Assembly (NCBI GenBank): GCA_025266875.1 | Contig: JALLLT010000003.1 | Span: forward strand, 1,116,001 to 1,180,000 | Direction: 5' to 3' | Length of the DNA: 64,000 nucleotides | Source of the DNA: Fennellomyces sp. T-0311 | Taxonomy: Eukaryota > Mucoromycota > Mucoromycetes > Mucorales > Lichtheimiaceae | Part shown: one piece after another, positions 46,543 to 57,395 of the stretch | Numbering within the stretch: position 1 is the stretch's first letter | Layout of the letters: the number at the start of each line of letters is the position of its first letter | Position numbers and translations under genes: made by a program | Notes under the pieces: generated by a model | Seen by the model: the letters and a program-made list of their open reading frames with translations, nothing else | The model's database searches: none | What the model was told of the DNA's origin: nothing

Positions 46543-49086
46543 CTAACCACTAGTAAATACACTGCTAAATAACTTTGCCATGCCTCCGGCAGAAGAGCGT
46601 CTGCCAAAGCCCATGGATTGCTCCATATCCGGTCGGACCATAAAGGTGCTGTCATGCGTGGGTAGATATTGAATTTCGAGGATTTCGGGATCACCAAACA
46701 TGGATCTGTAGTGGTGAGCGATCATGTTCCTTGGCGACACAAATACGTTTCCTGGCAAATTTTCTTCCTTGTCGATACTGATTGTGGGTGGCGGCATTTG
46801 GCCTCCGTTCATCTGGGTTGCACGATGCAACTTTTTCTGATTGTTGACACTGAACGGTGCCCATATGTTTTCACCGCTTTCGTCGTGTCCTCCCATCAGC
46901 ATGTTTCTGGGTCGGTAACACCAAATTCCGGGAAATTGCTGCAACTTTTGTGCCTTGTCTGTGAGTCTTCGACTACTTGATCGGGATAATCCATTGCCTC
47001 CCATGGATCTCATGGACGAGGATGAAGATCTGTCACCGGGTGAATTCATGGGGCCTCCAATTGACATCCCTTGTAAAGCATCTTCGAGTGGTACCATGGA
47101 ATTGCGGTCCCACATGTGTCGGTTCATTTGCTTGTTGCTACCACCACCCAGGAGATTGCCGAACCAGGATTTTCTTCTTCCAAGCCCACCACCGTTCATT
47201 GGCATCATCATCCCGCCTGGTCCGCCGCCTCGCATCATCATTTCTTCGTGATGATGCCCGCCCATGGAGTCGCCAGCCATGCTCATGGATGGATCCATGC
47301 CTCGACTCATGCCACCGCCCATGCCTCGGTCTCGCATCATGCCGCCACCACCCATGCCTCGATCTTGCATCATGCCATGTTCGTTCATCTCGTCGTGCTC
47401 ACCCATACCGCCGGACATTCGATCGTTCATGCCACCGCCCATGCCGCGGTTACGCATGCCACCGCCACCCATCCCATGGTCACTCATTTGGTCGCCCATA
47501 CCACCGGACATTCGATCGTGCATTCCACCGCCCATACCACCGGACATTCGATCGTTCATGCCGCCGGACATACCACCTTGCATGCCCATTCCGCCGCCGC
47601 CAGACATGCCCATGCCTCCGCTCATGCCCATACCACTGCCAGACATACCGGGCATGCCACCACCAGACATACCGGACATGCCACCACCAGGCATACCGGA
47701 CATGCCACCACCAGGTATACCGGGCATGCCACCACCAGACATACCGGACATGCCACCACCAGGCATACCGGACATGCCACCGCCAGACATACCGGACATG
47801 CCACCACCAGGCATACCGGGCATACCACCACCAGACGTACCGGGCATGCCACCGCCAGATGTACCGGACATGCCACCGCCAGAGGGGGAATCGTCCATGA
47901 CAGATTGATGCATATCATCATTGTGATCATCCATCATATTTGGACCAAGACCAGGCATCATTGGAGGCATCATGCCCATTATTGGCGACATCATCATTCC
48001 GGGAGGCGGAGGCGGCAATCCGCCAAAAGGTGGCATCATGGGAGGGGGCATACCCATAGAAACAGGAGGTTGCATCATTGAATTTGGTTGAGGTAAAGAA
48101 GGAGGAGGAGGAACAGGGTTTGCACCGGAAGGACTTGAAAAATAAGATGCAGGCATCCATGGAGTACCTGGGGCACTGTTGTTGTTACTATTTGATCCAG
48201 AATGATCGCCAGGTAGGTCCATGCCCAACACCATGCGATGCATCATGGGATCGGGTGGGGGTCCAGGCTCATAAACTGAATGACGTCGAGCCATCACTGG
48301 AGGCATTGGAGGAGGAGGAGGAGGAGGTGGTGGTGGAATCATTTGTTGCGGAATAACATTGATCGATCTGCGACGCATTGGCATAGGTGTTTGACCCATC
48401 AAAGATCTTCTTCGTCGAATACTGTTTCGTCGCATTTCTTGTTCTTCATCATCCTCTTCGGTTTCAGATTCATCTGGCGGGCCGAAAGAGGGAGTAGTGT
48501 GAAATAATTGTGGACCCAGCGTTGGAGAAAACAGTTCGACAGGGGAACCAGGTACACTGGATGCTTGACGACGCATGGAGGAATTTCGTTTTGGTGATGA
48601 GGTCAGTGAGCTGGAACGTTTCAATGAACGTCTTCGATCAGGTGGTGGACGGTCTATCTGTTTACGGCTCGGAAGTGACCGCGCCCGTTTCGGTTGCATG
48701 GGTTCGGGAGGAGGTGCAAGCATCGGAAGCGGTGGTAAGAATGTGGGTGGTACAATTGGAAAATCATCTTCGTCTTGGTCATACTCTGATGGTGGTGGAA
48801 GTGGAGGTGGTGGCAAGAACGGAGGATGGAAGAATAAAGGTGGTGGTGCTGGTGGAAAGGGAAGCATTTCATACGGATCAAATCCATCCGGTGGCATGGG
48901 TAATGGGTGAAATGGATGATCCCATTCGTCTTCTTCTTCTTCGGACCATGATGGTCGACGGATTTTACGTGTTGGTCGACGTCGTCGATTGCTTTTACGT
49001 CGTCTCGGAACATCTTCTTCATCGTAGTAGTCATGGAAATGTCTTCCATAATGTGGCCTTTCAAGATCGCTGTCGTAGTCTGACAT
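46543..49086 (-). CDS. Pro/Gly/Met-rich low-complexity repeat protein
   Basis: One uninterrupted frame of 847 aa starting MSDYDSDLERPHYGRHFHDY. A charged N-terminus with Arg-rich patches (RRRKSNRRRRPTRKIRR) precedes poly-Pro segments, RRxS-type motifs and a long Gly/Met-rich region. That region holds about ten tandem 8-residue units of the form GGGMSGMP (47622-47890), then MGMSGG and GGMNDRMSGGMG variants. The C-terminal 150 residues are not repetitive (FPGIWCYRPRNMLMGG, ENIWAPFSVNNQKKLHRATQ, NVFVSPRNMIAHHYRSMFGD) and look folded, faintly like a WWE-type domain. Function unknown; the composition fits a phase-separating or scaffold/RNA-related protein (inference). The opposite strand shows several long spurious frames caused by the repeats. 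Confidence 0.75.
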   Translation of the reverse strand: MSDYDSDLERPHYGRHFHDYYDEEDVPRRRKSNRRRRPTRKIRRPSWSEEEEDEWDHPFHPLPMPPDGFDPYEMLPFPPAPPPLFFHPPFLPPPPLPPPSEYDQDEDDFPIVPPTFLPPLPMLAPPPEPMQPKRARSLPSRKQIDRPPPDRRRSLKRSSSLTSSPKRNSSMRRQASSVPGSPVELFSPTLGPQLFHTTPSFGPPDESETEEDDEEQEMRRNSIRRRRSLMGQTPMPMRRRSINVIPQQMIPPPPPPPPPPMPPVMARRHSVYEPGPPPDPMMHRMVLGMDLPGDHSGSNSNNNSAPGTPWMPASYFSSPSGANPVPPPPSLPQPNSMMQPPVSMGMPPPMMPPFGGLPPPPPGMMMSPIMGMMPPMMPGLGPNMMDDHNDDMHQSVMDDSPSGGGMSGTSGGGMPGTSGGGMPGMPGGGMSGMSGGGMSGMPGGGMSGMSGGGMPGIPGGGMSGMPGGGMSGMSGGGMPGMSGSGMGMSGGMGMSGGGGMGMQGGMSGGMNDRMSGGMGGGMHDRMSGGMGDQMSDHGMGGGGMRNRGMGGGMNDRMSGGMGEHDEMNEHGMMQDRGMGGGGMMRDRGMGGGMSRGMDPSMSMAGDSMGGHHHEEMMMRGGGPGGMMMPMNGGGLGRRKSWFGNLLGGGSNKQMNRHMWDRNSMVPLEDALQGMSIGGPMNSPGDRSSSSSMRSMGGNGLSRSSSRRLTDKAQKLQQFPGIWCYRPRNMLMGGHDESGENIWAPFSVNNQKKLHRATQMNGGQMPPPTISIDKEENLPGNVFVSPRNMIAHHYRSMFGDPEILEIQYLPTHDSTFMVRPDMEQSMGFGRRSSAGGMAKLFSSVFTSG
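47622..47890. repeat. Tandem 24-nt coding repeat
   Basis: About ten imperfect 24-bp units encoding GGGM(S/P)G(M/T/I)(S/P). Units differ mainly by single substitutions, suggesting recent expansion. Confidence 0.85.
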
Positions 49087-50983
49087 TTTTTTATAAAAAA
49101 AAGAGAAACAAAGAAAAAAAAAGGGGGTGTGTACCTTTTGTCAAAAATCTTTTGTCTCTTTTTCTATTCTTAAAATTTTCGCTTGTTGTTGTCATGGGGT
49201 TACAAATAGTTATCGTGTCTAGAAAAGGAAGCTGTGTCGGATTGACCACTTTTGGGCTACAATCTAGGTCCACAGCCTGTTCTTTTTTTTTTCACTTGGC
49301 GTAAGTGTAGTCAGAAGGTAAGAGAAAATGTAAAGCTATCCATCCCCTTGAAAAAAAAACTCACACCGCAAAATCAGCCACGGTCTTCATATTCATGTGT
49401 ATATGTAAACAGACGGTAAACAAACGATGATCGATGTGGCAAAGAAATATGGTTCTGGACCTGTACTGTTTGAAACGAATAAAGATGTGCTCGACCACGC
49501 GGCGCACGGGTCCCAAATACGTGGACCCTCGCATGTTTAAAGAATCAGAGTTTATATAGTATCGCTTGTAAATAAAAAGTGCCGTTGTACATGAAGCGAC
49601 CCGTGCGTAATTCTAAATTTTTTGCAAAGGAGCGAGATCAGATGAGATGAATAGACTACATTCCACTTCGAACGGTAAACGCCATTTGTCGTCGGATCAT
49701 GCAGAATGAGTTTAATTGTCTGTGCGTACCTTGACGGTTTCTTGAACGTATTAAATTGCGAAACGGCCCATTCGTTTAAAAAACAGAAACTGCTGCTGTG
49801 TAACGATCGCATCTTTTGTTTTTACTTTGGCAAACGGCGTATATAATCTGAACCGATTCAGTAGGCAGGATCCTGGTCTCTCTTTCTATATATGCATACC
49901 GGAACCATATTTTATAACGTTGGTTTCTTTTTTTTTTCAACGAGTCAACCCAATGACTGGCCCAGTCGTGGTACGTAAATCATGTGTTTGTGGTAACATC
50001 TTGATTTACTGGGTAAATTTGGTCTTGCTCCGACGGATGCAAGTGCCGTAAAGTCATTCACAATATAAATAATAAACTCTCAGGCGTGTATACTTGTTTC
50101 ATGTCTACGCTAAGCTTTTCATAAAAAAATCACTTTTGCATATACTGGCTGTACCAATCGAACTCTCAAGTGCACACGTCTTTGTTCATACATTAAATTA
50201 TCCGAGCTTACCGACGCGTGCACTGCAATGCATCAGTCATGTGTACAAGTTATGATGCGAAAACTTTGTTCACCTAAAATCTCGTGTCTTTGCAGGTCAC
50301 GCAGAGAAAAAAAAATCCGAATGATCAATAGGTATCCCGGAAATATTGGGTGCTTGGGCCGATTGCTAAACTTAATAGTTCGGCGACATTCCACCGCTTA
50401 TCGTTGTCATTGGCAAAGCTTATGTGCAAATTGATCAATCAACTGATGATTGCCAGGGTCTTTTTCTGACACAGATCAATCTTTTTTATATCATATGGAA
50501 TCATCACGCAGCAAGTCGATTTAATTAAAAAAGTATGACCAAGGTATATCTCAGTGCTTGACTTGACAAGAGCATCCTCCTTTTTTTAAATTAATTAATT
50601 AAACACTGGAACGTAAACAACATTTGGTGCTGCTCTTGTTATGTGGAGCGACTTGCTGCGTGTGGAGTACAAGGCGACTTGCTAATGTGCCATACTTTTT
50701 ATCACGCGTAGGATCGAGTTTTTGTTTCGCACACATTCGTAAGGTGCATAGTAAACTGTCGAAACTGTTAATACGTATGATCTCTTTGAACAAACAGTTA
50801 TTTGAGATCATCTTAGTGTTGATCACAGCTCAGATGCCCTCGTCCGTATGCACCACGAAGCAGTAGACGCGTCGTGCTTTTCGGGAGAGACGCGTCAAGG
50901 GCATTGTGCATCAAAATTTTAAAGTACCGCGTCCCTTATTACGTGTTTGACTTGTCGTTTCAAAAAAAAAGAAAGCAAACACC
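49087..50983. other. Intergenic region, no supported gene
   Basis: About 1.9 kb. A potential orphan start (ATG ACT GGC CCA GTC GTG followed by GTACGT) near 49951 has no recognisable downstream exon. The rest is AT-rich with short frames. Confidence 0.45.
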
Positions 50984-52642
50984 ATGACATCCTTACAAGA
51001 TTGCATTGTTATGATGCTTCGAGAAGTTGCTGGGCCAGGCAAAGAGCCCATCAACTCTGAGGCCATTTTTGAAGAATGTACACCCGGACCCATCAACAAG
51101 GTACAGGCCATTTTTTGAATGTACCTTTTTTTTTAAAAAAAAATAATGATGCTAATTCAAAATAAAACAGCATTATGAATTCCTGGGTCAAGCTGCACTT
51201 GAACTCGCCGTAACGATGTGCTTACGGGAACGTTTTCATACATATAACGATGAAATCTTGCACCAAATGAGGCAATTGTTGATACGCAATCAATCACTTG
51301 CCAAAGCCATTGGAATCAAGTACCATTTGAATGAATGCCATATTGGAGAAATGAGTATTGAAACCATTTCCGAACGTCTTGTGGGGTAAGTTGTTTTCAT
51401 GTCAAAAAGTAAAAAAAATTGCAGTACAGACGCGTTTATATTAAAGAACATAGGATTATACAAGATATGAGTGGATCCACAGCCGTCGTAGCAATCATCA
51501 TGCCAGTGCTGACGGAATACGCGCCCAATCTACTTTCCAAAATGCCACGATCGTTGCGACAGTCGATGGGATTGATGAACAGTGTTGCCGAGATTGATAT
51601 TCCCGAACGACCCATTGCCGTACCTCGACGGTCGTCATCCAACATCAACAGTATGGTCACGATCCAATTCGATACGTTGATCAAACGTAACGAAGGACAA
51701 TCCACCATCACGTTTGAATCGCGTACAACCGAAACCAAGGTGTTGGAATGGGGATGCAAGGTGGCATTTCAATTATCCAAAGCCGCCAAATGGTACGCGC
51801 ACAGCCGATTTGCTCAGAGCAAAAAGAAGGCCAAGTCGTATGTTTTGAATGACATTGTCGCGTATTACGAAGGAAACAGAGAGCAGCATAAAATTGACTC
51901 TTTGGCCGTCAATGAGCAAGGTCCACCTGAAGCTGTCGCGTTATTACCCATCGATCCGCAAGTTTATTTCTACGAACAGCCGGTGTCGCCCATGACACCG
52001 AAACCCAATGACACGGTCGACAGTTGCGCGGTTCACATTCCGGATAAACGTGGTCGCATGGATGGCGATGATGATGACGAATACAATCGACACATGATGG
52101 ATGTTTTACTGGGCGATTTCCGCGATATCAATTTGGAACACGAAGGCAAGCGCCACAAGCTTTCCATGCCCAACACCCAGCCGATCATGACAACCGTGGA
52201 TACCATGACAACGACAGTGAACACCGTGACAACAACAATGAATACCACGCCAGCACAGGAGGCGTTCACGCAGGCATCCGAACTACTGTCGAACGCGGCT
52301 CGTGACCCCAACTTTAGCATCCACAATTCTGACCCAGTCGCTCGCACTGCCAGAGAGGTGATTCGACGCATGTTGGATATTTCCAGGATCGATCGGATGT
52401 TGAAGGACCCGGTGCAGGTGGCCAATCCAAAATCATCCATGTTTTCCTACATTCACAATCTGGAAGGGCTTGCGCTGAAATCGGAATTCTCTGAAAGTGG
52501 CCCGGCGCACTCTCGATTGTTTCAAGCAACAACCACACTGTACGCAGGGGAACATGCTCTGGATGGAAAGGGTATGGGCCTAAAGAAAAGTGATGCCGAA
52601 CAAATGGCCATTTTGAATCTGATGAAAAGTATTGTTGCCTAA
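50984..52642 (+). CDS. Atypical RNase III-like protein with two dsRNA-binding regions (R3B2-like)
   Basis: Three exons (50984-51100, 51171-51385, 51430-52642) give 514 aa. Residues about 1-110 look like an RNase III domain: EFLGQAALELAVTMCLRERF (42-61) aligns with the signature E-x-LGD-x-x-L, but the catalytic Asp is Gln46. HQMRQLLIRNQSLAKAIGI matches the following R-x-x-L-V-N-N-x-x-LA helix. A first dsRBD-like region is at about 186-257 (STITFESR, SRFAQSKKKAKSYVLNDIV). The second is at the C-terminus, 454-514 (LEGLALKSEFSESG, GKGMGLKKSDAEQMAILNLM). The architecture RIIID-dsRBD-dsRBD with degenerate catalytic residues matches Mucor R3B2 of the non-canonical RNAi pathway. Alternative: an mL44-type mitochondrial ribosomal protein, less likely because of two dsRBD-like regions. 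Exon 3's acceptor is the second of two nearby AGs, chosen for frame. Confidence 0.7.
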
Positions 52643-53028
52643 ACCTGTATAAACGCTCCTCTCCTCCCCCTTTCCACACATTATACCTTCTCTTGTTTTC
52701 CGCGCTCCCTCCGCCTCTTTCTTACACGTTATTTTGATACAAAGTACATAGAGACTCCAAAAGTATCGCCGCATTTTTTTACATTCGAAAAGTGTGTCTA
52801 GTAAGCAGTTGTTGGGCTTTTTTATAGTTACTTCTTTGCATAATATGGGGGAGAGAACAAACAAAGTAAGGGGGGAGGGGACTGAAAAAAACGATCTTCT
52901 ATATAAGTATGTCTTTTGCTATGTAACATGCAGGTTTGTATATACTGTATGGTTTAATTGGCACCCACGGCACACCTGTAGCACACTCATCAGTACGGAT
53001 TAGTTTACGCAGCGCCGAGTTGAACCCC
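52643..53028. other. Convergent 3' intergenic region
   Basis: 386 bp between the 3' ends of the R3B2-like and PSP1 genes, pyrimidine-rich at the start. No gene seen. Confidence 0.5.
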
Positions 53029-54675
53029 TTACATCCAAATTCGCGTCTTGTACAGCTTGAAGAGATCTCTCACCAGTTCTCGGAAATCCACACGACGATC
53101 CGCCATAAAGTAGAATGTCAGCTTGCGCTTATCCCTGCGGACATTTTGCGTTAGTCGTTTAGCAACATGGCGTGTGCAGCAGCCACACAAACACGCCCTT
53201 TTACCATTGATATTCAGCGTCGACGACTTGCATCGGCATATGCTTCTGTTTGATTTTACTTTGACAAACCAACAGCGCCTTGGCCTCATCCTGACTCTTG
53301 CCCATCAACAGCGAGATCTCTGTGGGTTTCGCCAACCGGATGACTTGCTTTATAAACACTTCCTTCTTCTTGCCATCCTCCGACTGCTGCTTCTCTTGCT
53401 GTTGTTTGATCATGGAAATCAATTGGGAGCGACTGATCTTGTCCAACGTCACCTTGCCCAAATCGTGGCCGCGGTCGGCTTCGACCATGACAAGGTCGTT
53501 GCACGCAGGGGATGGCTGATCCGGGCGAGTAAAGTACATATCGGAGCGTCCACGCTTGAACTCGACGACGCAGAACGACGCATCCTTGTCGATGTCGGCC
53601 AGCAACAACCCTTTGCCCATGTTTTCCGGCGGATAGTCGACTGATAAATCGTCCTCGTTCTGCTGCTGGTTTATCCTCAGCGTTGAAAGTCCGTCCAGCA
53701 GATCGTTGACGTTGCTGCTGCTTTGCGGCACGGGCGTTGCGAGTGAATGGCGTCTTTGGTTCAAAAATGCGAATGCGCTAAGACATTGAAGAGGTAAGTA
53801 AACAAAGTGAGGGGAGGAGATCAGTAGGTTGTGCTTTTTTTTTACTTTCTGTCATCGGATACGGTGGGCTGGATTCGACTTTCGGGCATGGGAGACAATG
53901 AAAACCTTCGCAAGCTGGCCAATCGTTCGCGGTCCCCGTTGGACATGTACGATGATGGAGGAGGGGGTGGAGGAGGAGGAGAATACATGTAATGAGCGAC
54001 GGACGATCGTCTGTGGGACGCCAAACGGTGGGCGGCGTCTGACCAAGAGTCATCGCCGGCATGGGAAGGATGCCAGATATCAAAGGCAGCAGCGGAAGAT
54101 TTGGATCGGGCACGGAGTTGAGCGGCAGCCAACATTTCATCATCGATTTGAGCGGGCAACAGCTCGTCATCCTCCTCTTCCTGCATGGTGACCAACTGCT
54201 GCGCGAACCTGGGGTTGAACTCGGTGTTGTCGACGGAATACGACATGCTGCGGTGCTCTCGAAAGAACGGCTCGGTCGAAACTTCGGGAAGCATGGGAAC
54301 AGAGGCAATATCCGGGTATTCTACTAACGATGGTCTTCTCGTTGGTGTCCATGCGGTCGCACTTGCTGAGTTTCTGCGGATCGGTGGGAAAGCATAATCT
54401 TGTTGGAACCAGTTTAAATGATCTGTGCTGGTAGCTGCGGCAACAGTCCGAGGTGGACTGCCAACTGCCTTCCAACTTGACTGTGGTGAGCTGTTTAACG
54501 CAGATGACGAATGGCTCAGCTCGTTGGGTACTTCGTCATTCGACAATGTCTAAAATGCATCGTTTATGCTTGTTAAAGTTTCTTACTGCTCTCCCACACA
54601 CGCACGCATACGCAGCGCCTTTGGTATCTTTCTTACATTGTTGGGATGAATCGATCGAGACATTTGCGAGATCAT
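53029..54675 (-). CDS. PSP1 C-terminal-domain protein
   Basis: Four exons (54675-54637, 54549-53846, 53777-53205, 53134-53029) give 473 aa. The first exon encodes MISQMSRSIHPNN; the start could also be Met5. The N-terminal about 270 residues are disordered, Ser-rich, with a poly-Pro run. The C-terminal about 190 residues form the PSP1 domain: FCVVEFKRGRSDMYF, DLVMVEADRGHDLGKVTLD, EVFIKQVIRLAKPTEIS, KALLVCQSKIKQKHMPMQVV, EYQWDKRKLTFYFMADRRVD and FRELVRDLFKLYKTRIWM. Yeast Psp1 is a high-copy suppressor of DNA polymerase alpha mutants and is found in cytoplasmic granules; the molecular function is unsettled. All splice phases agree. Confidence 0.88.
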
Positions 54676-55046
54676 GATGTCATGCAATAAAGGAAAAAAG
54701 CAATGGGTGCAGGGTGGGGGTGAGATACGTCTATGGTCTTTTTGGAGCGATACAGGTGAGAGAGAGAGAGCGAAAGAGAGAGAGCCAAAGGGGGTGGGGG
54801 TCCTTGACGGGAACAAGGCTTTTTTGGGCTATGCAAACAAACAGAAAAGGGCGGTTCGATGGTTCTGGCTGTCAAAAAAGGGTGCAGGTTTGGGAAAACA
54901 CGAGTTGAGCAGCAACAGCGAAAAAAAGGTAAAAAGAAAGAAAGAAAGAGAAGCAAGGAAAAAAAAGGTTATGTGCGAGAAAAGGGCATGAATTTGAGGC
55001 CTGTGTGACCCCACTGAGACTCCCACTCCTTTTTCTTTTTAGTATT
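54676..55046. promoter_or_regulatory. Divergent promoter with GA-rich tract
   Basis: 371 bp between the start codons of the PSP1 gene (-) and the Nudix-like gene (+). GA-rich runs (about 54760-54790 and 54935-54970) are CT-rich on the PSP1 side, like a fungal pyrimidine leader. No clear TATA box. Confidence 0.4.
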
Positions 55047-55860
55047 ATGTCTGACAGCCTCCACCTGAACGTCCAAGGCACCGCCGCCACCATTGTTTCT
55101 GAAACAAAACTCCACAAACGGTATACACCACAGGCCCTTTCTCTTTTCCCGCACCCCCTCCCCCCTTGCCCCCAATCCACTCATCAGCCTAAAGGTACAT
55201 TACAGTCTGGAACCGCAAGACACGCTTTGACGATGGGCGTGAAATTGAATGGGATGTCGTTGGTCACGATACTCCTTATCCAACTTTTGTCACCGTGTTT
55301 ACCTTCAACACCGCTAAAGTATGTAAAAATAAAAACAACAAGCATGTAAGCTCACACTGCTTTTTTTTTTTTCCTTCGCATACAGAAAACAACCTGCATT
55401 TTAAAGGAGTATGCCCAAGGCACCAATGACGTGGTAGCGTACAACGCGCGTATCTACCTCTATCCATCTCTAAACCCACCCACCTCTTTAGAGATACACC
55501 TGCGTGGCGGGATCCTACGATCGCAGAAAGCACGCGAGTCCACTGGAATCAGCCCAGCATGAATTATCGGAAGAGGCTCGATTGAAGGGAGGCCAATGGA
55601 TCAATCTGTTGCCCGAAAACCAGCCCAACGGCATTGCTGAACTCAAATGGGGCGTCAATCGCTTCGTACCGTACCTCTGCATCGATCCAGAACAAGATCC
55701 CGAACCACTCCCGCGCGACAACGAAGAGTGGATGGAGGTGATCAATGACGTGCCTATTGACGAATTCAAACGGTTTATTTCTCGCGGCGAATGCATGCTT
55801 CCCAGTGTTCAGACGGCGTGGATGGCCCTCGAGTATCTTAACAGCCACAACCTCAACTAA
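55047..55860 (+). CDS. Nudix-like hydrolase-fold protein
   Basis: Four exons (55047-55120, 55195-55318, 55386-55433, 55492-55860) give 204 aa. KRYITVWNRKTRFDDGREIE and TPYPTFVTVFTFNTAKKTT form the early strands, as in ADP-ribose/NDP-sugar Nudix proteins, then YTCVAGSYDRRKHASPLESA and QHELSEEARLKGG replace the Nudix box. The REUxEExGU core reads HELSEEAR: both metal-binding glutamates are kept but the Arg and the Gly are changed, and the spacing after the first Gly is longer. So the fold is likely, and catalysis uncertain. The last 80 residues (NRFVPYLCIDPEQDPEPLP, EWMEVINDVPIDEF) complete the fold. The exon 4 acceptor is the less certain junction. It ends 64 bp from the convergent kanadaptin gene. 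Confidence 0.75.
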
Positions 55861-55924
55861 ATATATCAGACGGCTTTGTCAGCGCGACAAGTTTCTCCAG
55901 CCGTGCATGTTCCTGTTATATATA

Positions 55925-57293
55925 TTAAAACAAAGGCACTCTCTTCAACACCCGTGTCGTTTTCGTCTGCACCATTGTCTCTACCTTTTGCAATTTCTTT
56001 AAATCACTCTCCAGCTTGAAGATGGACGACTTTTTGACCGGCTTCTTGGAAAGGCTCTTCATGTACGCGTCCAGATCTTCCTCATCTGCCGCTGCATCAC
56101 CCTTTTCTTCTTGGACTAGTGGCCGCGTGCTCAGTCTCGTGTTGCATGGATCAAGCAAGAGGCTTGCTTACCTTCAGTCTTTCGCTGATCAATGTCGGCT
56201 TCCAGCGCCTGAATCTCCTTTTCCGTCTGCTTTTTTCGCTCCACCAAGTCTTCGTATGTCTCTGCCTTGTTGGTCTTTTTCGTCTTTTTCTTCTTGGGTG
56301 CTGCAGCAACCGCACGTCTTAGCCATTGGCATCCAAAAATCAGTCCGGCTTTACCTGTTTTATCGTACAGTCCTTCCTCATCGCTTTCGTACATGATGTC
56401 CAGTTCCTCCCTCCGTCGTTCTATGTTTCAACGCATTTGAGTTTTTCTAGTCTGCCAATCTGCACGATCCACTCACTGGCATCCTCCACCATCATTTTTT
56501 CCTTGACGACATCGATCAATGCCGCATCACCCGACTGCCCTTCCTCTTGCTCGTCCTCTTCCGGCTCCTCCTCAGCGTCTTCTCTAAAACCCCTATCCAC
56601 AGACAACACGGTTACCGCGGGTGTACATTGTTTTTTTTTTTTTTTTGCATGACATTGATGTACCATGAAATGCCCTGGTCGTCGTCGTCCTCGGCAGCAT
56701 GTTCCGTCATCGAAGCGCGTGAGCGATTGCGGATGGCTTCCTCCTTTTCAATTTCCTCTTCCTCATCCAATTGTTTGTCCGTCTCGAAAATGCATAAACG
56801 CGTGCTTTCGCCGAATCTGACTTGATCTCCGGGCTGCAGTGCCACATGCTGACGGCAGGGCACACGCTGCTTGTTGACCCGAGTGCCGTGGGCGCTGTCC
56901 AGGTCGTAGATAAACGCGTTGCCATCGTGATTGAATTGAAGGATGGCATGGTAGCGAGACACCGACTGCTCCTTTCATTAATATCCGCGCTGCTGTTGCC
57001 GAGAGAACACTTACGGGATGCTCCATTTGGATATCGCACAGTGGCAGTCGTCCTGTAAACAACATAAGAAGCTGCGTAAAAACCAAATAAAAAAATGGTT
57101 GACACGAACCAATGGTAACGAATTCTTTTCGTGGACCTTTAATCTTGTCCAGACTGAGTCCACCCTTCAACACTTCAAAGCCGTAATCGTAAATTGGATT
57201 GGAGCTCCATTCAGGTTTTTCATAAGGAAGTGGCGGAATGTCTTGATCTTTCCGTTTTGGTGCTGCAGGAATGGCAAAGTTGTCGTCAGACAT
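55925..57293 (-). CDS. Kanadaptin-like FHA-domain protein
   Basis: Seven exons (57293-57110, 57052-57015, 56965-56664, 56592-56477, 56420-56355, 56300-56172, 56115-55925) encode 341 aa. After the family lead-in LPYEKPEWSSNPIYDYGFEV and LKGG, an FHA domain spans about 50-140: FVTIGRLPLCDIQMEHPSVS, RYHAILQF, DLDSAHGTRVNKQRVPC and GDQVRFGESTRLCIFE. FHA domains bind phosphothreonine peptides. The C-terminal part is acidic (EDAEEEPEEDEQEEG) with KRRREELDIMYESDEEGLYD, a Lys-rich segment and a coiled coil, matching the kanadaptin (SLC4A1AP) layout but shorter. Probably nuclear; in other organisms it associates with splicing factors. The first donor is GTTCGT. It starts 102 bp from the divergent F-box gene. 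Confidence 0.85.
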
Positions 57294-57395
57294 TTTTTTT
57301 TGGGTCAAAAAAAAGAGCGGAGCACGAGAAGAAAGACGTTTTTCAAAGGACACTGCACTTGTTCTTTTGCCACTCAATCTCCTTTATTTTTTTAA

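Noticed and set aside
46977..48081. Several long Cys/His/Thr-rich frames on the plus strand
   Set aside because: They are translations of the complement of the 24-bp coding repeat and related low-complexity DNA.
49951..49980. Possible orphan first exon ATG ACT GGC CCA GTC GTG followed by GTACGT
   Set aside because: No downstream exon with coding character could be found to join it.
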